DNA of 64,000 nucleotides from Blepharisma japonicum (GCA_949751835.1 CATKHK010000104.1:62001-126000), one strand, 5' to 3'. Shown: positions 22,062 to 34,356, numbered from the stretch's first letter. Notes: generated by a model not told the origin, from the sequence alone. Made by a program: numbers and translations.

Positions 22062-23504
22062 TTATTGATTTAATACAGAATGCGCACTGTTGATTAAAGT
22101 GCCTTTTCTTACTGCTGGTCCTGCAAGCTTCGTTATAACAAGCCCAGGGAACTCAAAATCCTGCCGAGAAGGGGCTTGATAATTCATTTGCACTTGTCTT
22201 CTTTTTCAGCTGTCCCTTGTTTCATTGAACCTTCCTCTTGGTGGCGGGCCTAAATACAACTCTTCTCTTTTCACATGTGCTGACGGTGGATTTTGCCTTT
22301 TTCTTATTCTTATTCTTGCCTCATTTTTAGCTGCAATTTGCTGGCCATTTACAGTCAATTCTTGGTTTAATGATTGTGTTCTTACCGGCATAGTTACATT
22401 TAAGCACTCAATTTCCAATCCTTTTAATACTGGATAATGATCTGCAGGGCACATATAATTTTCTTCTTGTAAATTGCTTAATAAGCAGGCATCATGGACA
22501 CAGTGTCCACAATCTAAAAGTTTCCATCTATTGCAAGGCTGGTTTATACTGCAAATAACGCATATAGAAGCCTGACCATTTGGGATTACAGTTAAAAGGT
22601 ATTCAAAAAGAGGAGGATTCCTATCAAGCTCTAGTAGCTGCTCATAGTCTTCTGAGCCCAATTCTCGGTTTTCAAGATTTCTGAATTCATTTAGTCTAAT
22701 CACAGGCTCCCATTTTTCAGTTTCTGATTTTTTTTTGATGAAAGGATGATCTCCATGACTATCTGCACATTTTTTACATAAGTCACATCTCGGACAAATT
22801 AGACAGTGAAATCTATCACCTCTTATAGGGTGCTGCCCACATCCAACACATGCTGCTGACTTATGCTGCTTTTTAGGCTTTTTTGACTTTGCTAATAGCC
22901 TATTTAGCTCTGCAAGTACATTATTTCCTCAGTCAGTTCTGCATAATGGACATGTAATGCTATCTCTTTGAGAAACTTTATGCTCTGCCCAGATTTTCAT
23001 ACATTTTATGTGAAAGTTATGCCCACAACCAACTTTGCAATAAACTAATTCTGACATTTCTTTCATGTCTTCTTGACAAATTGGGCTACATATTTCTTAC
23101 CATCCCATTTCTTCTGATAGAGAAATTCTTTGGGTATTTGAATTCGGTTTTCTGTTCTTTTTAGCTTCTTTTTTTTCTAACATAGGATTATGTCGATTTT
23201 TTATCAGTCAATTGATTTCTGAGTCAATGAAAGATATCTGTCAGAGAATTGGATTGTCTGGGAGTATCCTGAATATTTTCAATAAAACATAGAGGGTGTG
23301 CAAGCAATGCTCTCTTCCACCCCCACATGAGCAGGTATGACGACTGCCAAGGCTGACTTTTATAGGCTGTTGGTTTTCGTCTTTTAGGAGAAATGATGTA
23401 GGTCCAGACTCATGGACCAGAAAAAATGTGCATTGTAGAGCACTTTGAACTAAGTCGAAAAATCCTTCAGGAGGCTTGGAAATATAAGGTTTTTCACGTG
23501 ACAT
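22062..23504 (-). CDS. ZSWIM2-like SWIM-RING-ZZ-RING protein
   Basis: A 475-aa protein in which five open stretches are united by TGA=Trp and one 15-nt intron. Domain order: SWIM zinc finger near residue 65-75 (CSC, CLH); first RING near 135-185 (CPICQED, CGHNFHIKCMKIW, CPLCRTDW); ZZ finger near 210-255 (CVGCGQHPIRGDRFHC, CPRCDLCKKCADSHGDH); second RING-like finger near 315-360 (CVICSINQPC, CGHCVHDACL, CPADH). This order is that of ZSWIM2/MEX, an E3 ubiquitin ligase expressed in testis. The intron at 23086-23100 splits the first Cys of RING1, so splicing restores it. A ciliary or developmental role would fit but is inference. Confidence 0.88.
23086..23100 (-). other. 15-nt intron in the ZSWIM2-like gene
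   Basis: GTAAGAAATATGTAG on the minus strand, phase 2; it splits the first RING cysteine codon (TG|C) and removes a TAA. A at position 10. Confidence 0.9.
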
Positions 23505-24372
23505 TTTTTATCGATTTAAATCATATAGAATAAAAAGCTTTTAAATAGCAAAAATAAAGAAAGAAAGAGATATGGAGTAGAAATTAAAACAATCAAAATA
23601 TTAAACCAAAAAGGCTAATGAGCTAATAGAAAAGAAATCAGCTGCGTTATAGTAAGGAGCGTATACAATATTCTAATGGCTTAGAAATATTATGAATTTT
23701 TATTGGATTGTAGAATTTAATATTTTTGATTTCAACTTATATTGTAAAAATTGAAGCATAAAATATGTAGCAAGTCTTTAATCTAAAAAATAAAATTAGG
23801 TTTACTGATCGAGCTGCTATTTATTTCTTTATTCAAATTTATTTTGTTTAATCTTTATATAAGTATTTAATCAGCTATCTAGATTTTTTATCGAAAGGTT
23901 TTTAAAGTTAAGCGGGCATTGGTTTTGCCAAAATTTCTGATGTTATCATGCCCTACTTTAAGCTTATCCTAGATTAATGATTTGAAAGTAATTTCAACAA
24001 TTTAGCTGAGAGAAGAGCACTAAAGTTCAAGGCTTTATGAAAAATTAATTAATCTCATCGACTTTGTTGTGGGTGTTTTAGAAAATCAGACTTGCATTAA
24101 AATCTATAATGGAGAATAATAAAAATAATTCAAAAACTTCCAAGCTTTCACACTTAAAAATTAATTCTTAATTAGACCAATGATCGAAAGCCAACATGAA
24201 ATTTAAAGCATTATAATAAGTACATTTATATAAAAATTTTATTCCTAAGCATTCAGATTCTATTTCTGATATATATAAATGGCCAAACAAATTTTCAATT
24301 ATTAGCCTATCACCCTTTCAACCGGATAAAGGCTATAAAAAGGCTATTTTCTACAGCTAATATAAATATTTA
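23505..24372. other. Divergent intergenic region
   Basis: About 870 bp of AT-rich DNA between two divergent genes. A TATAAAAAGGC-like box occurs near 24332-24345, about 30 bp before the CNOT4-like start. No ORF of coding character seen. Confidence 0.5.
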
Positions 24373-25362
24373 ATGGAGCGCAAATTGTCTTGCCAAATTC
24401 CTCTCCATCCTCGTGCTGACACAGATCATCCCTTTTCACCTCTCAGTGGCTCGAAAACGTAATATCTACCCAGGACACAGCGGCAAACCAAGAAATTTCA
24501 GCCAAACTCTGGCGACCTTTCGAAAATGCGTATAATTCAAACTGACTTGGTTTACATTATTAACTTGCCTCCATCAGTTGCCGAGGAGACGATTTTGAAA
24601 AGTTTTGCCTATTTTGGGCAATATGGTAATATTAAAAAATGCGTTGTAAACAAGGCCAATGCATACACAAACGGAACCTCAGGGGTCTCTTTTGGAGCTT
24701 ATATCACATATTCGAATGAAGAAGAATCCTCACTCTGCATTAAGGCATGCAATGAGTTTGTGCTTGAAGGCAAGTCATTGACAGTTGCGTTTGGGACTAC
24801 AAAATACTGCACTTACTTTCTTGAGGGCGTGCCTTGCCCAAAACCAGAATGTTTGTATCTTCACAAGCTTGCTCCACAATCTCAGATGATACCAAGAGAT
24901 TCAATGAACCAAGCAAGGAGTGTTCAGCCGAAACACACCTTATTAGACAAACTTAAAATAATAATCGACCCACCTCCCTACGAAAACACAGTTTTGCCTA
25001 GAGCAAGAATAATCCGCGAAAGAGCTATGACAGAAGCTTTTTCCCCAAAAGTTACCTTCAGACCTAGAGTATACTCTAAAGACTTTGAAGCTACCCATAG
25101 TAGATTCAATTTTGTTCAAGAAAAAGAAACAGAGGAATCTCCTTATGAGTTTCCAAAATCAGTTATCGACTTAATAAGGAATAATTCTCCCTGCAAAGAA
25201 ACAGTGGAAGTTTATCCTGACCAATACAAAGAAATTTTATCACCATCAAGCCCAGACAAGTGGGCTAATGATATATTACAAGTTGTCGATATAAAGACAG
25301 ATTTCAATTTGGATAGCCACGACCAACACATCTACGTTGTGGCATCAAAAATTAAAGCCTAG
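24373..25362 (+). CDS. CNOT4/Not4-like RRM and CCCH protein lacking the RING
   Basis: A 324-aa protein matching the RRM plus C3H part of CNOT4/Not4: RIIQTDLVYIINLP, EYFG-type FAYFGQYGNIKKCVVNK, SFGAYITYSNEEESSLCIKACN and GTTKYCTYFLEGVPCPKPECLYLH. In CNOT4 an N-terminal RING (C4C4) precedes this block; here the N-terminus is 47 residues with no RING cysteines. The ATG at 24373 is supported by a 15-nt intron (24459-24473) joining MERKLSCQ...SGSKT to TQRQTKKF. It may act with CCR4-NOT in mRNA decay as an RNA-binding subunit without ligase activity. The C-terminal half is unrecognised. Confidence 0.85.
24459..24473 (+). other. 15-nt intron in the CNOT4-like gene
   Basis: GTAATATCTACCCAG, phase 2; removes a TAA. 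A at position 10. Confidence 0.82.
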
Positions 25363-25398
25363 GCAAGGCATTTAAGATAAAAATTAGAATTAATAAAT

Positions 25399-25728
25399 AT
25401 GGGAATTCTTGAAGAAAAACTTTGGTTGAATTCTCAGCTGAATAGGATTAAAAATAGGGAATTTAGTGGCAGCAATCCAACAGAAAGAAATATAGCAAGA
25501 ACTCTAGCAGAGTTGCGTGACGCCAAGCAATGAATTCAGATTTTTGGAGCATCTATGGGGATGAGTGTAAGCTGAGTTATATTTAGGCATATCATCAATC
25601 CAAAAATTAAGCTTTTTAGCTCAGTTTGTATGGTATTGGCGTGTAGAGAGTATGCTTATACTTATTTCCATGAAGATTTTATAGGCGCAGTCAAAGAAGT
25701 GCTGCAAGACTATGAAGAACCTGAATAA
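25399..25728 (+). CDS. Small helical, possibly membrane protein
   Basis: A 109-aa ORF visible only when TGA is read as Trp (two sites, AKQWIQIF and SVSWVIF). Residues 50-68 and 75-93 are moderately hydrophobic and could form a helical hairpin; the ends are charged. It sits 36 bp downstream of the CNOT4-like gene on the same strand and 98 bp before the next. I do not recognise a family; a small mitochondrial or ER membrane protein is possible. Confidence 0.65.
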
Positions 25729-25826
25729 GGGTAAAAGTGTAGGATTTGAGGGTAAATAAGTGCTTTTTTGGTGATTTTAAGATCTATTGATAAGAACCTA
25801 TTTTTTGATATAAATAATAATTTAAA

Positions 25827-27134
25827 ATGGGAAATAGTGCTCCTGTCCCTGTATCTAATAAAAAACTTGGCGTTCCTATAGCTTCACACGTGACCTCTAA
25901 TCGTATGTATCCAATACAGCAAAGAGGACCAATTTTAAGTGCTTTTATTTTATTTCCAGACGCAAGCAATGCTTCCGAGTATTCACAGCTTTTCCATGTA
26001 ATCACAGTTAGTCCCAGAAATATAGACATGTTCTGTCTTCTCACCGGAGACATAAGAAGTCCCAGATACTCGCCTGCTCATGGTGTCCAAATAATTTCAG
26101 CTGTAAATTGCAAAGAAAGCATACTAGGAAATGTGATTGTAGTAGGAGAATCAGATAAAGTCTTTAAAGTGATTGATTCATATTCATTGCGAAGCATTTC
26201 TCAGTTTAGCGCTGCAGGGACTGGAAAAATCACAACTATGATTTCTCCAGTGCCGGATTTGCTTTATGTAGGGTTTCATGATGGGTGCATCAGAGTTTGG
26301 CATCTTGCAGCTCAAGAGCCTCAATTAGAAATTAAAGAATCAGGAAAAATACCTGGAGTCAGAGCACTCGCTTATTCTAATAGGCAAAGATTTATTATAT
26401 CAGGGCATGATAATTCGTATCAAGCTGATGATGGGAGCCAAGTAAAATTGGATTCGAACCCTTTAAAAATTTTTTATATGAATGCTTTGGCACAAGCTTT
26501 TGAGCCGATTTTATTAGAAGGATTTACTGGGAGCTGCTTTTCTATTTCCTTGGTTGAGTCAAAGAATTTTGCTATTGCGCTGAGCTCACAAGGAAGTGAA
26601 ATCCATATATGGGACTATTTAACTTGTTATAAAATTCTTAATTTTAGTGTCCCAAGCACTGGAATCAACCCAGAAATTTCATGCAAAATTTTTAGTTTGG
26701 TTTTGCCAGATGAAAATGACTGTTTATTGATAGGGAAAAGTGATGGGTCAATTTTAGCAAGCACACTTATGTTTTCACTTGAAAACTTATCGTTGACATG
26801 GACTCCACAACAAAGAATTATGCCAAAGCTTCAAGAAAAAGGAATTGAAGGCATTGAAATGGTTACTTTCATTGATTATGTTCCTACACTTGATGCAGTG
26901 CTTATGGGCAATGCATCATCAAGTGCGATAATTATTTCCAATTTTTTTAGTGATTGCTTAGGTTTAGAAACTCTTGACGAGAGGAGAAATATTTTGAAAG
27001 CAAATGATACTGTAGAAGAAATTGTGGAACTGAAGCCTGGAAGTGAGTTAGGGATGAGCTCAAAAGAAAAGATGTTTGAAGAGGAGAGACAAAAAATATT
27101 GAAAACTGCAGATGAGGAAATAAAGAATAATTAA
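25827..27134 (+). CDS. WD40-like protein with N-myristoylation signal
   Basis: A 435-aa protein beginning MGNSAP, a good myristoylation site. Divergent WD40 blades follow: VIVVGESDKVFKVIDSYS, LLYVGFHDGCIRVWHLAA, FIISGHDNSYQ, FAIALSSQGSEIHIWDYLTCYK and CLLIGKSDGSILASTL. The last 40 residues are a charged helix (KEKMFEEERQKILKTADEEIKNN). Single exon. A membrane-associated scaffold is likely; no orthologue is recognised. Confidence 0.75.
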   Translation: MGNSAPVPVSNKKLGVPIASHVTSNRMYPIQQRGPILSAFILFPDASNASEYSQLFHVITVSPRNIDMFCLLTGDIRSPRYSPAHGVQIISAVNCKESILGNVIVVGESDKVFKVIDSYSLRSISQFSAAGTGKITTMISPVPDLLYVGFHDGCIRVWHLAAQEPQLEIKESGKIPGVRALAYSNRQRFIISGHDNSYQADDGSQVKLDSNPLKIFYMNALAQAFEPILLEGFTGSCFSISLVESKNFAIALSSQGSEIHIWDYLTCYKILNFSVPSTGINPEISCKIFSLVLPDENDCLLIGKSDGSILASTLMFSLENLSLTWTPQQRIMPKLQEKGIEGIEMVTFIDYVPTLDAVLMGNASSSAIIISNFFSDCLGLETLDERRNILKANDTVEEIVELKPGSELGMSSKEKMFEEERQKILKTADEEIKNN

Positions 27135-27351
27135 ATATTATGGTTTTATTGGAATTAGAATAAAAATATTGGTGATATTAATATTTTTGCACGTAAATTT
27201 ATTAAATAGAATATAGCTAATAATTGCAAAGTGTTTAAAATACCTAATTAAGCATCAAAATTTTACCATTTTATCAAATGTGTTTTTGATATGTTGGGAA
27301 ATAATTCCATAATATAAAGCGATATTTCATAGCAAATAGAGCTTTATAATA

Positions 27352-28258
27352 ATAACAAGGATTGTCTTTTAATTTAATCAAACTAAAATAAGCTATAAGA
27401 AAACAGCATTCCTTGCAGCAATTGCAATCATAAGTGTTATATTCTTAATTATGATTATTACTCTTTCTTCAGAAAATCGTCACAATATAGCCCTTCAACA
27501 TTTCAACTTTAAAAATATGAGTTTCAAATCTTTATAGTTCTCTATGCAAGAAATACTCTAACAAGAATGATACGCTCGATGATTCATATCTACAATATAA
27601 TAAAAGGGTGAAGTTGACTTAAAGAGAATTCTAAAGCGCATTCCCTTAGGAGCAGGCTAGAACTTTTTACTTAGTTGCTGAAGATGAAAACCTTATCCAC
27701 TAAATTAGATACTTGGGCTTAGGAATCCTTACCTAAGGTAGATGAAATTCAAGCTTATCATATGAAAATCATTCGGACTGAAGAGAACTACCCATATATA
27801 TCTGGAAATTCCTCTAACAGTACTAATGGTACATATCCAGTCTGTAATTACTGGTATGAGTCACTTGCAGTTGCATGGATTTCTAACTACACTGATGTGT
27901 ACCCTAGTAACTCATCTGCCTTATTGGCATCTATCTTTTTGACTCCAGTTTCTGTAGCTGTTGATGCCTCTTCATGGCAATTCTACGATAGCAGAGTCAT
28001 TACAAAATTTCTCCTTTAAATTGGGACAAAATAATCTGTTTTAAGAAATGTGGACATGATTTAAACCATGGAGTTCTTGCTCTTGGGGGTATAACACCAA
28101 AACTAAGAAACCTTATTATATTGTCAAGAACTCTTGGGGGGCTGATTGGGGAGAAGATGGATATGTCAGGGTTGGAATCAAGGATGGAAAAAGGGTGTGT
28201 GGTATCCAAAATGGCGGCATCATACCCTCTTGTCGTTCTAACTATACTAAGGCTTAAC
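27352..28258 (+). pseudogene. Decayed cathepsin-L-like gene (psi-1)
   Basis: Clear relic of the neighbouring cathepsin genes. The 5' flank is kept, but the ATG position is AAG. The membrane anchor region survives in broken frames (AALA, then SSENRHNIALQHFNF). The segment that should hold the catalytic CGSCWAF is missing or scrambled (about 27540-27760). 27762-28019 keeps NYPYISGNS...[10 protein letters not shown]..., with frameshift and stops, and 28050-28258 keeps the His and Asn regions ([14 protein letters not shown]) in shifted frames. It is closest to the intact gene at 29872. Confidence 0.88.
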
Positions 28259-29871
28259 TTAGTGTTATTCATGAAATTGCGAATTAAACTAATAAAAATA
28301 TGAAAATCTTATCCAGTAGGTCCATGAACATTTTGTATTTATCAAATCTTAAAAGATTGAAAACATTAGCTATATATCTTTAGATCAATTTTTAGCTTTT
28401 CACTCTAAAAAATATTAATTATTGTGTCAAATTATTTTAAAATAATTTAAATAATTTTTAATATAAAAATTAGCAAAGAATAATATAGTCTATATTTCTA
28501 TCCTCTTGTCTAGCAGGATAATTTCGATTTTTTAGTGATGACCTTCATGCTATCACAATTCAAATACTCCATTCTGAAGAAATTGATCTTAAAAAATTTA
28601 TTCACCTCACCGCATCTAATGAAAATAATTGATCCAAATATAACTAAAGCAATAACATTCACAATTTTCAAGAAAATAGAGGAGAAGGTTTCATTTTTTT
28701 GTTGCAAAAATCGCATATTTCACTATTAAAGAATTTTTTAAATAAAACTCTTCACAATAAAATTGATAGACACAGACAAAGAAATTAATATTTCTGAATA
28801 TAGTATTTACTCCATAATTGCAGACACTTTTGTTTTTCATAGTTGTTGATTTAGATTTTATTAACATCCTTTATTGCTATTTCTTAAAATATATGTAAGT
28901 GAACTATAAAAATTGTAATTGATAATTAATGTTTAATGAATAAAGATATACTTTACTTTATTGATTCAATTTATTAGTATCGGCAATTTACTATTCCTCA
29001 CATAGAGAACAAAAAATTTGAGAACTACAGATGAAAATTAAAAAATGCCCAGACATTTTGGTCTTTATTAAAATTAAAATGCAAAGTGCTAGGAATATTA
29101 TATTAAAAGTTTGAATATATAGAATATAGCTATGCTTAAAGTGCTCGCTTGCTTATTTGGAATATTAGAGGTAAAATTATTCAAATAGAAATGCTTCAAA
29201 AGTAAGATTAGTCAGAAATTTGTATTATTTTATAAGCAAATAATTTTCGAAAAGATTGAAATTAAATTTAGGATATCAAATATCAAAATTATAAAGTGCA
29301 GTTTGAGATTTGTTATCAATTGAAGATATATTAATTCAATAAATTATAAAGTAGGATAAAATGATAAAAATTCTAAAAAAATCAAGTGTCTTTTAAAAAA
29401 TAATTGAAAAGATAATTTAATAAGCTAACAATTATTTAAACAGTAGTAAACCCTTTGATTTTCTGATTTTTCTTTATCTTCATTTTTGAAACATAAAATC
29501 ACCAGCTTCACCTAACCATTTTTCTTGTCGAGGAAATTTTTAAACATGACAAACTTATACGATTTCTGAATAATTGTCCCAAATAGCTGTCATAATTCTT
29601 ATAGTTGCTTCTTGCCTTAATTTTTTTAGAATTCTTTCTTTTTGTAACGCTTTTTACTTAACAATTATTCTAGTTTCCCAATTTTTATTTTTCTTGGTTT
29701 TTCTTTTGATGCCTAATGCTTACTTAGTTCAAAATCCTTCCGAATGACTTCAGAAATTTGGCTATTTCAATTAAATTTTGCCATTTTTATCTTATTTAAC
29801 TTGATATCTTTGGGGAAGAAATTCCATTTTACAAAGCCATATTACGTAATAAATAAACCTTTATAATAATA
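28259..29871. other. Long intergenic region
   Basis: About 1.6 kb of AT-rich DNA without a convincing gene. Opposed short ORFs around 28510-28729 show no family resemblance. A 5' flank similar to that of psi-1 (CCATATTACGTAATAAATA... against CATAATATAAAGCG...) precedes the next cathepsin gene. Confidence 0.5.
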
Positions 29872-30963
29872 ATGGACAGCCTTTATTTTGATTCAGCTAA
29901 AACAAGCAACAAGAAGAAAGCAGTCTTCGCAGCCCTTGCAGTCATCGGTGTTGTTTGTGTAGTTGGTGTTATTGCTCTTTCTTCTGACAATCGTCACAAT
30001 CTTGCCCTCCAGCAATTCCAACTTGAAGAAGCCGAGTTCCAAAGCTTTATGGCCTTCTATGGCAAGAAATATTCATCTGAAGAAGAATACGCTAGAAGAT
30101 TCCAAATCTATCGCGAAAACTCAGCCTACATCAGAATTCATAACGCAGACGAAGAAGACTGGTCTTTGGCAGTCAATCAATTCGCTGATCTCACCTTTAG
30201 AGAGTTTGAAAGCCAATACCTCACTCACAGAGTTGACGTCCACAGACACCTCAGGACCCAAGTCCTCCCAGAAAAACTTACTTATCAAGCTACTTGGGAT
30301 TGGAGAAAACATGGAGCTGTTACACCAGTAAAGGATCAAGGACAATGTGGAAGCTGCTGGGCTTTCTCTGCCACTGGCGCTGTAGAGGGTGCCTGGTTCT
30401 TGGCTAACCACACTTTGGTGTCTTTAAGCGAGCAAGAGCTTGTTGATTGCTCAAGATCTTATGGAAACGCAGGATGCGATGGAGGAGATATGGATTCAGC
30501 TTTCCAATTTATTGCTCAACATGGTCTAACCACTGAAGATAACTACCCTTATGTATCTGGAAATTCTACTAACACTACAAATTCAACCTGCAACTACTGG
30601 AGAGAGGCTGAAGCAGTTGCCTGGATTTCTAATTACACTGATGTATACCCTAATAACTCAACTGTATTATTGGCATCTATCTTTTGGACTCCAGTTTCAG
30701 TAGCTGTTGATGCTACTTCATGGCAATTCTACAAGAGTGGAGTCGTCACCAAGAAATGTGGAACTCAATTAAATCACGGAGTCCTTGCTGTTGGGTACAG
30801 CACCACTGCTAAGAAGCCTTTCTATATTGTCAAGAACTCATGGGGCGCACTTTGGGGAGAAGATGGATATATCAGAGTTGGTATCCAGGAAGGAAAAGGA
30901 ATTTGCGGTATCCAAATGGCACCATCATACCCTGTGGTCGCCTATAATTATACTCAGGCTTAA
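29872..30963 (+). CDS. Membrane-anchored cathepsin-L-like cysteine protease, copy A
   Basis: A 363-aa papain-family (C1A) protease. Residues 1-17 are cytosolic ([16 protein letters not shown]) and 18-36 form a signal-anchor. An I29 prodomain covers about 50-115 ([29 protein letters not shown], an ERFNIN-type helix). The mature enzyme has the oxyanion Gln and catalytic Cys in [10 protein letters not shown], the His in [10 protein letters not shown] and the Asn in YIVKNSWG. Several N-glycosylation sequons (NHT, NST, NTT, NYT, NNST) support entry into the secretory or lysosomal route. All Trp codons are TGG. Likely a food-vacuole or lysosomal protease. Confidence 0.95.
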   Translation: MDSLYFDSAKTSNKKKAVFAALAVIGVVCVVGVIALSSDNRHNLALQQFQLEEAEFQSFMAFYGKKYSSEEEYARRFQIYRENSAYIRIHNADEEDWSLAVNQFADLTFREFESQYLTHRVDVHRHLRTQVLPEKLTYQATWDWRKHGAVTPVKDQGQCGSCWAFSATGAVEGAWFLANHTLVSLSEQELVDCSRSYGNAGCDGGDMDSAFQFIAQHGLTTEDNYPYVSGNSTNTTNSTCNYWREAEAVAWISNYTDVYPNNSTVLLASIFWTPVSVAVDATSWQFYKSGVVTKKCGTQLNHGVLAVGYSTTAKKPFYIVKNSWGALWGEDGYIRVGIQEGKGICGIQMAPSYPVVAYNYTQA

Positions 30964-31239
30964 TTTAGCTTTATTCACGAAACTGTGTTAAAATAATAAA
31001 TATGATAAAATCTTATCAATAAATATTGATAAACATGTGTTAAGAAAAGACAATTTCATAAAAAAATGAAAAACTTTTACGATGTTTCGTTAAGATTGCT
31101 TTCTAAATTTTCAATCTATAATAGAAATTTTTGCAGTAATCATTATTTTTACTGAAAGTAAGGAATTATACAGTTTGAAGCCAAAAATATTAGGCAACAT
31201 TCTAAAAAATTTCAATTATTAAAATCTAATTTTAGCTTT
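30964..31239. other. Intergenic region
   Basis: AT-rich 3' flank of cathepsin copy A; nothing recognised. Confidence 0.5.
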
Positions 31240-32035
31240 ATTGTATATACTTGGGAAGGTTGAATATCATACTTTCTAGGATAGGAGACAATATTGGCTG
31301 CTGGGTTTGTCCACTATAGAGCTATTAAAGAATCTGGTTCTGGCTATAACACATTATTTTATTTCAATGAGCAAAAATTTGCCTTGCTCTTCTGGATATG
31401 CGATGAAGTCTGCATGAAGAAGTGTATTACACTTTTCAGTTTTTCATTCTACATGAGATTGATTCAGAATATAATTATTCTTATGCTGGAACTGATGGAG
31501 TGTATTATTAAAAAGAAGCAGAAGTTTTGGTGGGCATTAAAAATTATAGAGATATTTTGCCAAATAATAGCACATACTTTCTGTAAGCTATTATACAGGA
31601 AGCGTTCCTCTGTTGGGGTTGATTGAGATTCAAGATCTTGGCAGTTTTTCAAGAGAGGTATCGTGAAAAAGAGGTGGAGACTGAAATGGATTATAGGATT
31701 CAGATCTTAATTATTTTTAGTAATCCATATAGAAAAAAGTATTGAGAGCATCAATTAGGCAGTCTAATAGGATTGACGAACTATATCTGATAAATAATTC
31801 GCAAGTATTGACTTTTAGAGATATTTGTGCATATATAAAATCATATACATGCCCTAATACATAATACGATAGAAAGAAAAAGTTATTATATTGTCAAAAG
31901 TCGATGGAATATAGATTGGGATAAATGAGTACATATAAAGCTAGGCATTAAAGAAAGAAAGGAATTTTGTGAGACCTAGATGGAGTCATTACTCTGTGGT
32001 ATCCATTTTGCTCAAATGAATTTTAATTCTAATTA
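31240..32035 (+). pseudogene. Strongly decayed cathepsin-L-like gene (psi-2)
   Basis: Fragments in order match the cathepsin neighbours. Around 31285-31330 a GCW and VEGAWFL-like stretch remains from the catalytic Cys region. Around 31466-31510 EYNYSYAGTDGV corresponds to NYPYxxxNGTC. Around 31875-31960 KSYYIVKS and the following Trp-rich segment correspond to the catalytic Asn region. Frames change repeatedly, and no prodomain or start is visible. Same orientation as the intact genes. Confidence 0.65.
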
Positions 32036-32663
32036 TTTTCTGAAGGTTTATCATGCAATACTTTTTTTAGATAAATTAAATTTGAGTCAAAACTCGAGCC
32101 GCTGCATAGCTTTTAGTTAAATTTTTTTAATTTTTAAAATTTTAGTATTATCTTCTAAATCTTTTTATTATCTAAATTATTCTAGCATAAAAAATAAAAT
32201 ATTCAAGGAATAATTCCAGGCTTTAAAATTTAATGACTCTCAATGTTTTCAATTTATTCAGAAAATGCTATCTCAAAGAAGCCTCTAGCACACAATTTAA
32301 ATTACTATCTCGAGTATTCACAATCTCAAACTTTTCCGCCATTTATGCTGTTGAGTAAAATCAAAAAATGAGTGAGATTTGATTTTTTAACCTTTTCAGT
32401 CACATTCTCCCTAATTTTCACTCTTTATCAATTCCAATGAAATTGCCAAGTCATATCAGCATTTCCTTATAATTTCTACAATTTAAAATGAAATTTATTA
32501 TAAACAATGTTTGGCAAGCCTTATTCATTTTTCGATTAATTATTCACATCCCAGAATATTCCCTTCTTAAAAAGTGATTAAATAAATTTAGGACATATCT
32601 TTGGTGAACAAATTCATATTATCAAAGCCATTTTTACATAAGCTGGTGAAGTTTATAATATAA
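32036..32663. other. Intergenic region
   Basis: AT-rich upstream region of cathepsin copy B. No gene seen. Confidence 0.5.
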
Positions 32664-33758
32664 ATGGAAAGTCTTTATTTCGATTCTTCAAAGTCGAGCA
32701 AGAAGAAAGCTCTTTATGCAGCTCTAGCAGTCATAGGGGTTGTTTGCATAGTTGGAGCTATCGCTCTTGCAACTTCAGGGCCAGGTTCAATTGCCCTTCA
32801 GCAATTCCAGCTCGAAGAACAAGAGTTCCAAGAGTTTATGGCTCTCTACAATAAAGAATACTCCACACCTGAAGAATACGTTCACAGATTCCAAGTCTTC
32901 CGTGACAATGCAGCCTATATCAGAATCCACAACAGCCTAGGAGAAGACTGAACCTTAGGAGTCAATGAATTTGCTGACCTTTCCTTCAATGAATTTGGCA
33001 GTATTTACCTCAAGAGTAAAGTCCCTAAGTCTGCACTTAAAGCTACTACTGCTCCTAAAGCTGTGCCAAGTGATGTTAAAATTTATCCATCATGGGACTG
33101 GAGACAGTGGGGCAAAGTAACCTCAGTTAAGAACCAAGGAAAATGTGGAAGCTGTTGGGCTTTTTCAGCTACTGGAGCAGTTGAAAGCTTGTGGGCGATC
33201 TCCAATCACACTTTGATCGACCTCAGCGAGCAAGAACTTGTTGACTGCTCGTCTAACTTCGGCAACTCTGGCTGCCAAGGCGGCTGGATGAACAATGCAT
33301 TTGACTTTATTCAGCAAAATGGCTTGACCTCTGAAGCAAACTATCCTTATACTGCTACTAACGGAACCTGCAACTACACTTTGGCAGCACAATCAAATAT
33401 CACTCGTATTGATGGGTATCAAGTCCCAGTTGCGAACAGCAGCGTTTGGCTTGAAATCAGCCTCTTAACTAATCCAGTATCTGTTGCAGTCCAAGCCGAC
33501 CAAAAAATATGGCAGCTTTATAAGGGAGGAGTAGTGACCAAGAACTGTGGAACTGACTTAGACCATGGAGTACTTGTTGTTGGATATAATTCAGTCGTGC
33601 AAACACCTTACTTTATTGTCAAAAACTCTTGGGGCACTCAGTGGGGAGAGCAAGGATATATCAGAATTGGAGTCCAAGATGGTGCCGGCGTTTGTGGAAT
33701 CCAGATGTACCCATCTTATCCGTTCTATCTGAACCCTTATAATGCCACTAAGGCTTAA
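32664..33758 (+). CDS. Membrane-anchored cathepsin-L-like cysteine protease, copy B
   Basis: A 364-aa C1A protease with the same plan as copy A: cytosolic MESLYFDSSKSSKKK, signal-anchor (about 17-35), I29 prodomain, then QGKCGSCWAF, DHGVLVVGY and YFIVKNSWG. One TGA (Trp) falls in the prodomain (GEDWTLGVNEFADLSF), which breaks the frame in the standard code but is the conserved Trp of this motif in copies A and C. Many sequons (NHT, NGT, NYT, NIT, NSS, NAT). Likely lysosomal or phagosomal. Confidence 0.94.
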
Positions 33759-34356
33759 GGTTAATCGTTAAGATTCCTTCTGAATTTTGACTTTTAATTT
33801 TTCTATTAATATGAAAATAAATGCAAGTCATATTGCAATACTTTGAAAAATAAATAATAAGCGAGCTTAAGCTTATTAAATCAATTCAAATTTATGTTTT
33901 ATGCTTCATTTATATTCTTCCATAAATTAATTTTAAGGATTTGAATAAAGACTTTGATTAAGAGCCATATAAAGATCTGAATTGTGTGAATAACAAAATA
34001 TAAACTAAATTTTCAAGATATTATAATAGGTTTCAGTCTTCTAATTCTAATAATCCTATATAAGAAACCTTCATTATATAATATAAGCCTCTTCGTTTAA
34101 ATTTTTAATTTCTCCACTATTTGATCTAATAATAAGGAATTTATTTCATCATACAATGTGCACTATATTCCTCTATATTATATTGTGCTTTTGTGGCGAT
34201 TTCACTCAAATAGTGGTTAGCACTTCTCGTGCTACTTTAATTTTCTTTGCTATAAATTAAACTGCAAGCTTTTATTAGTGTCTGTGGTCTCCTTCAAATG
34301 CCTATTATCTCTAATGCTGTTAAATATTTCGACTTTGTTGAATAAAAATAAATAAG
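33759..34356. other. Intergenic region
   Basis: AT-rich, about 600 bp; no gene recognised. Confidence 0.5.

Noticed and set aside
26450-26461. GGGTTCGAATCC on the minus strand, like a tRNA T-loop
   Set aside because: Inside the WD40-like coding region and without acceptor, D or anticodon arms around it.
28510-28729. Two opposed short ORFs
   Set aside because: Overlap each other on opposite strands, AT-driven composition, no recognised motif.
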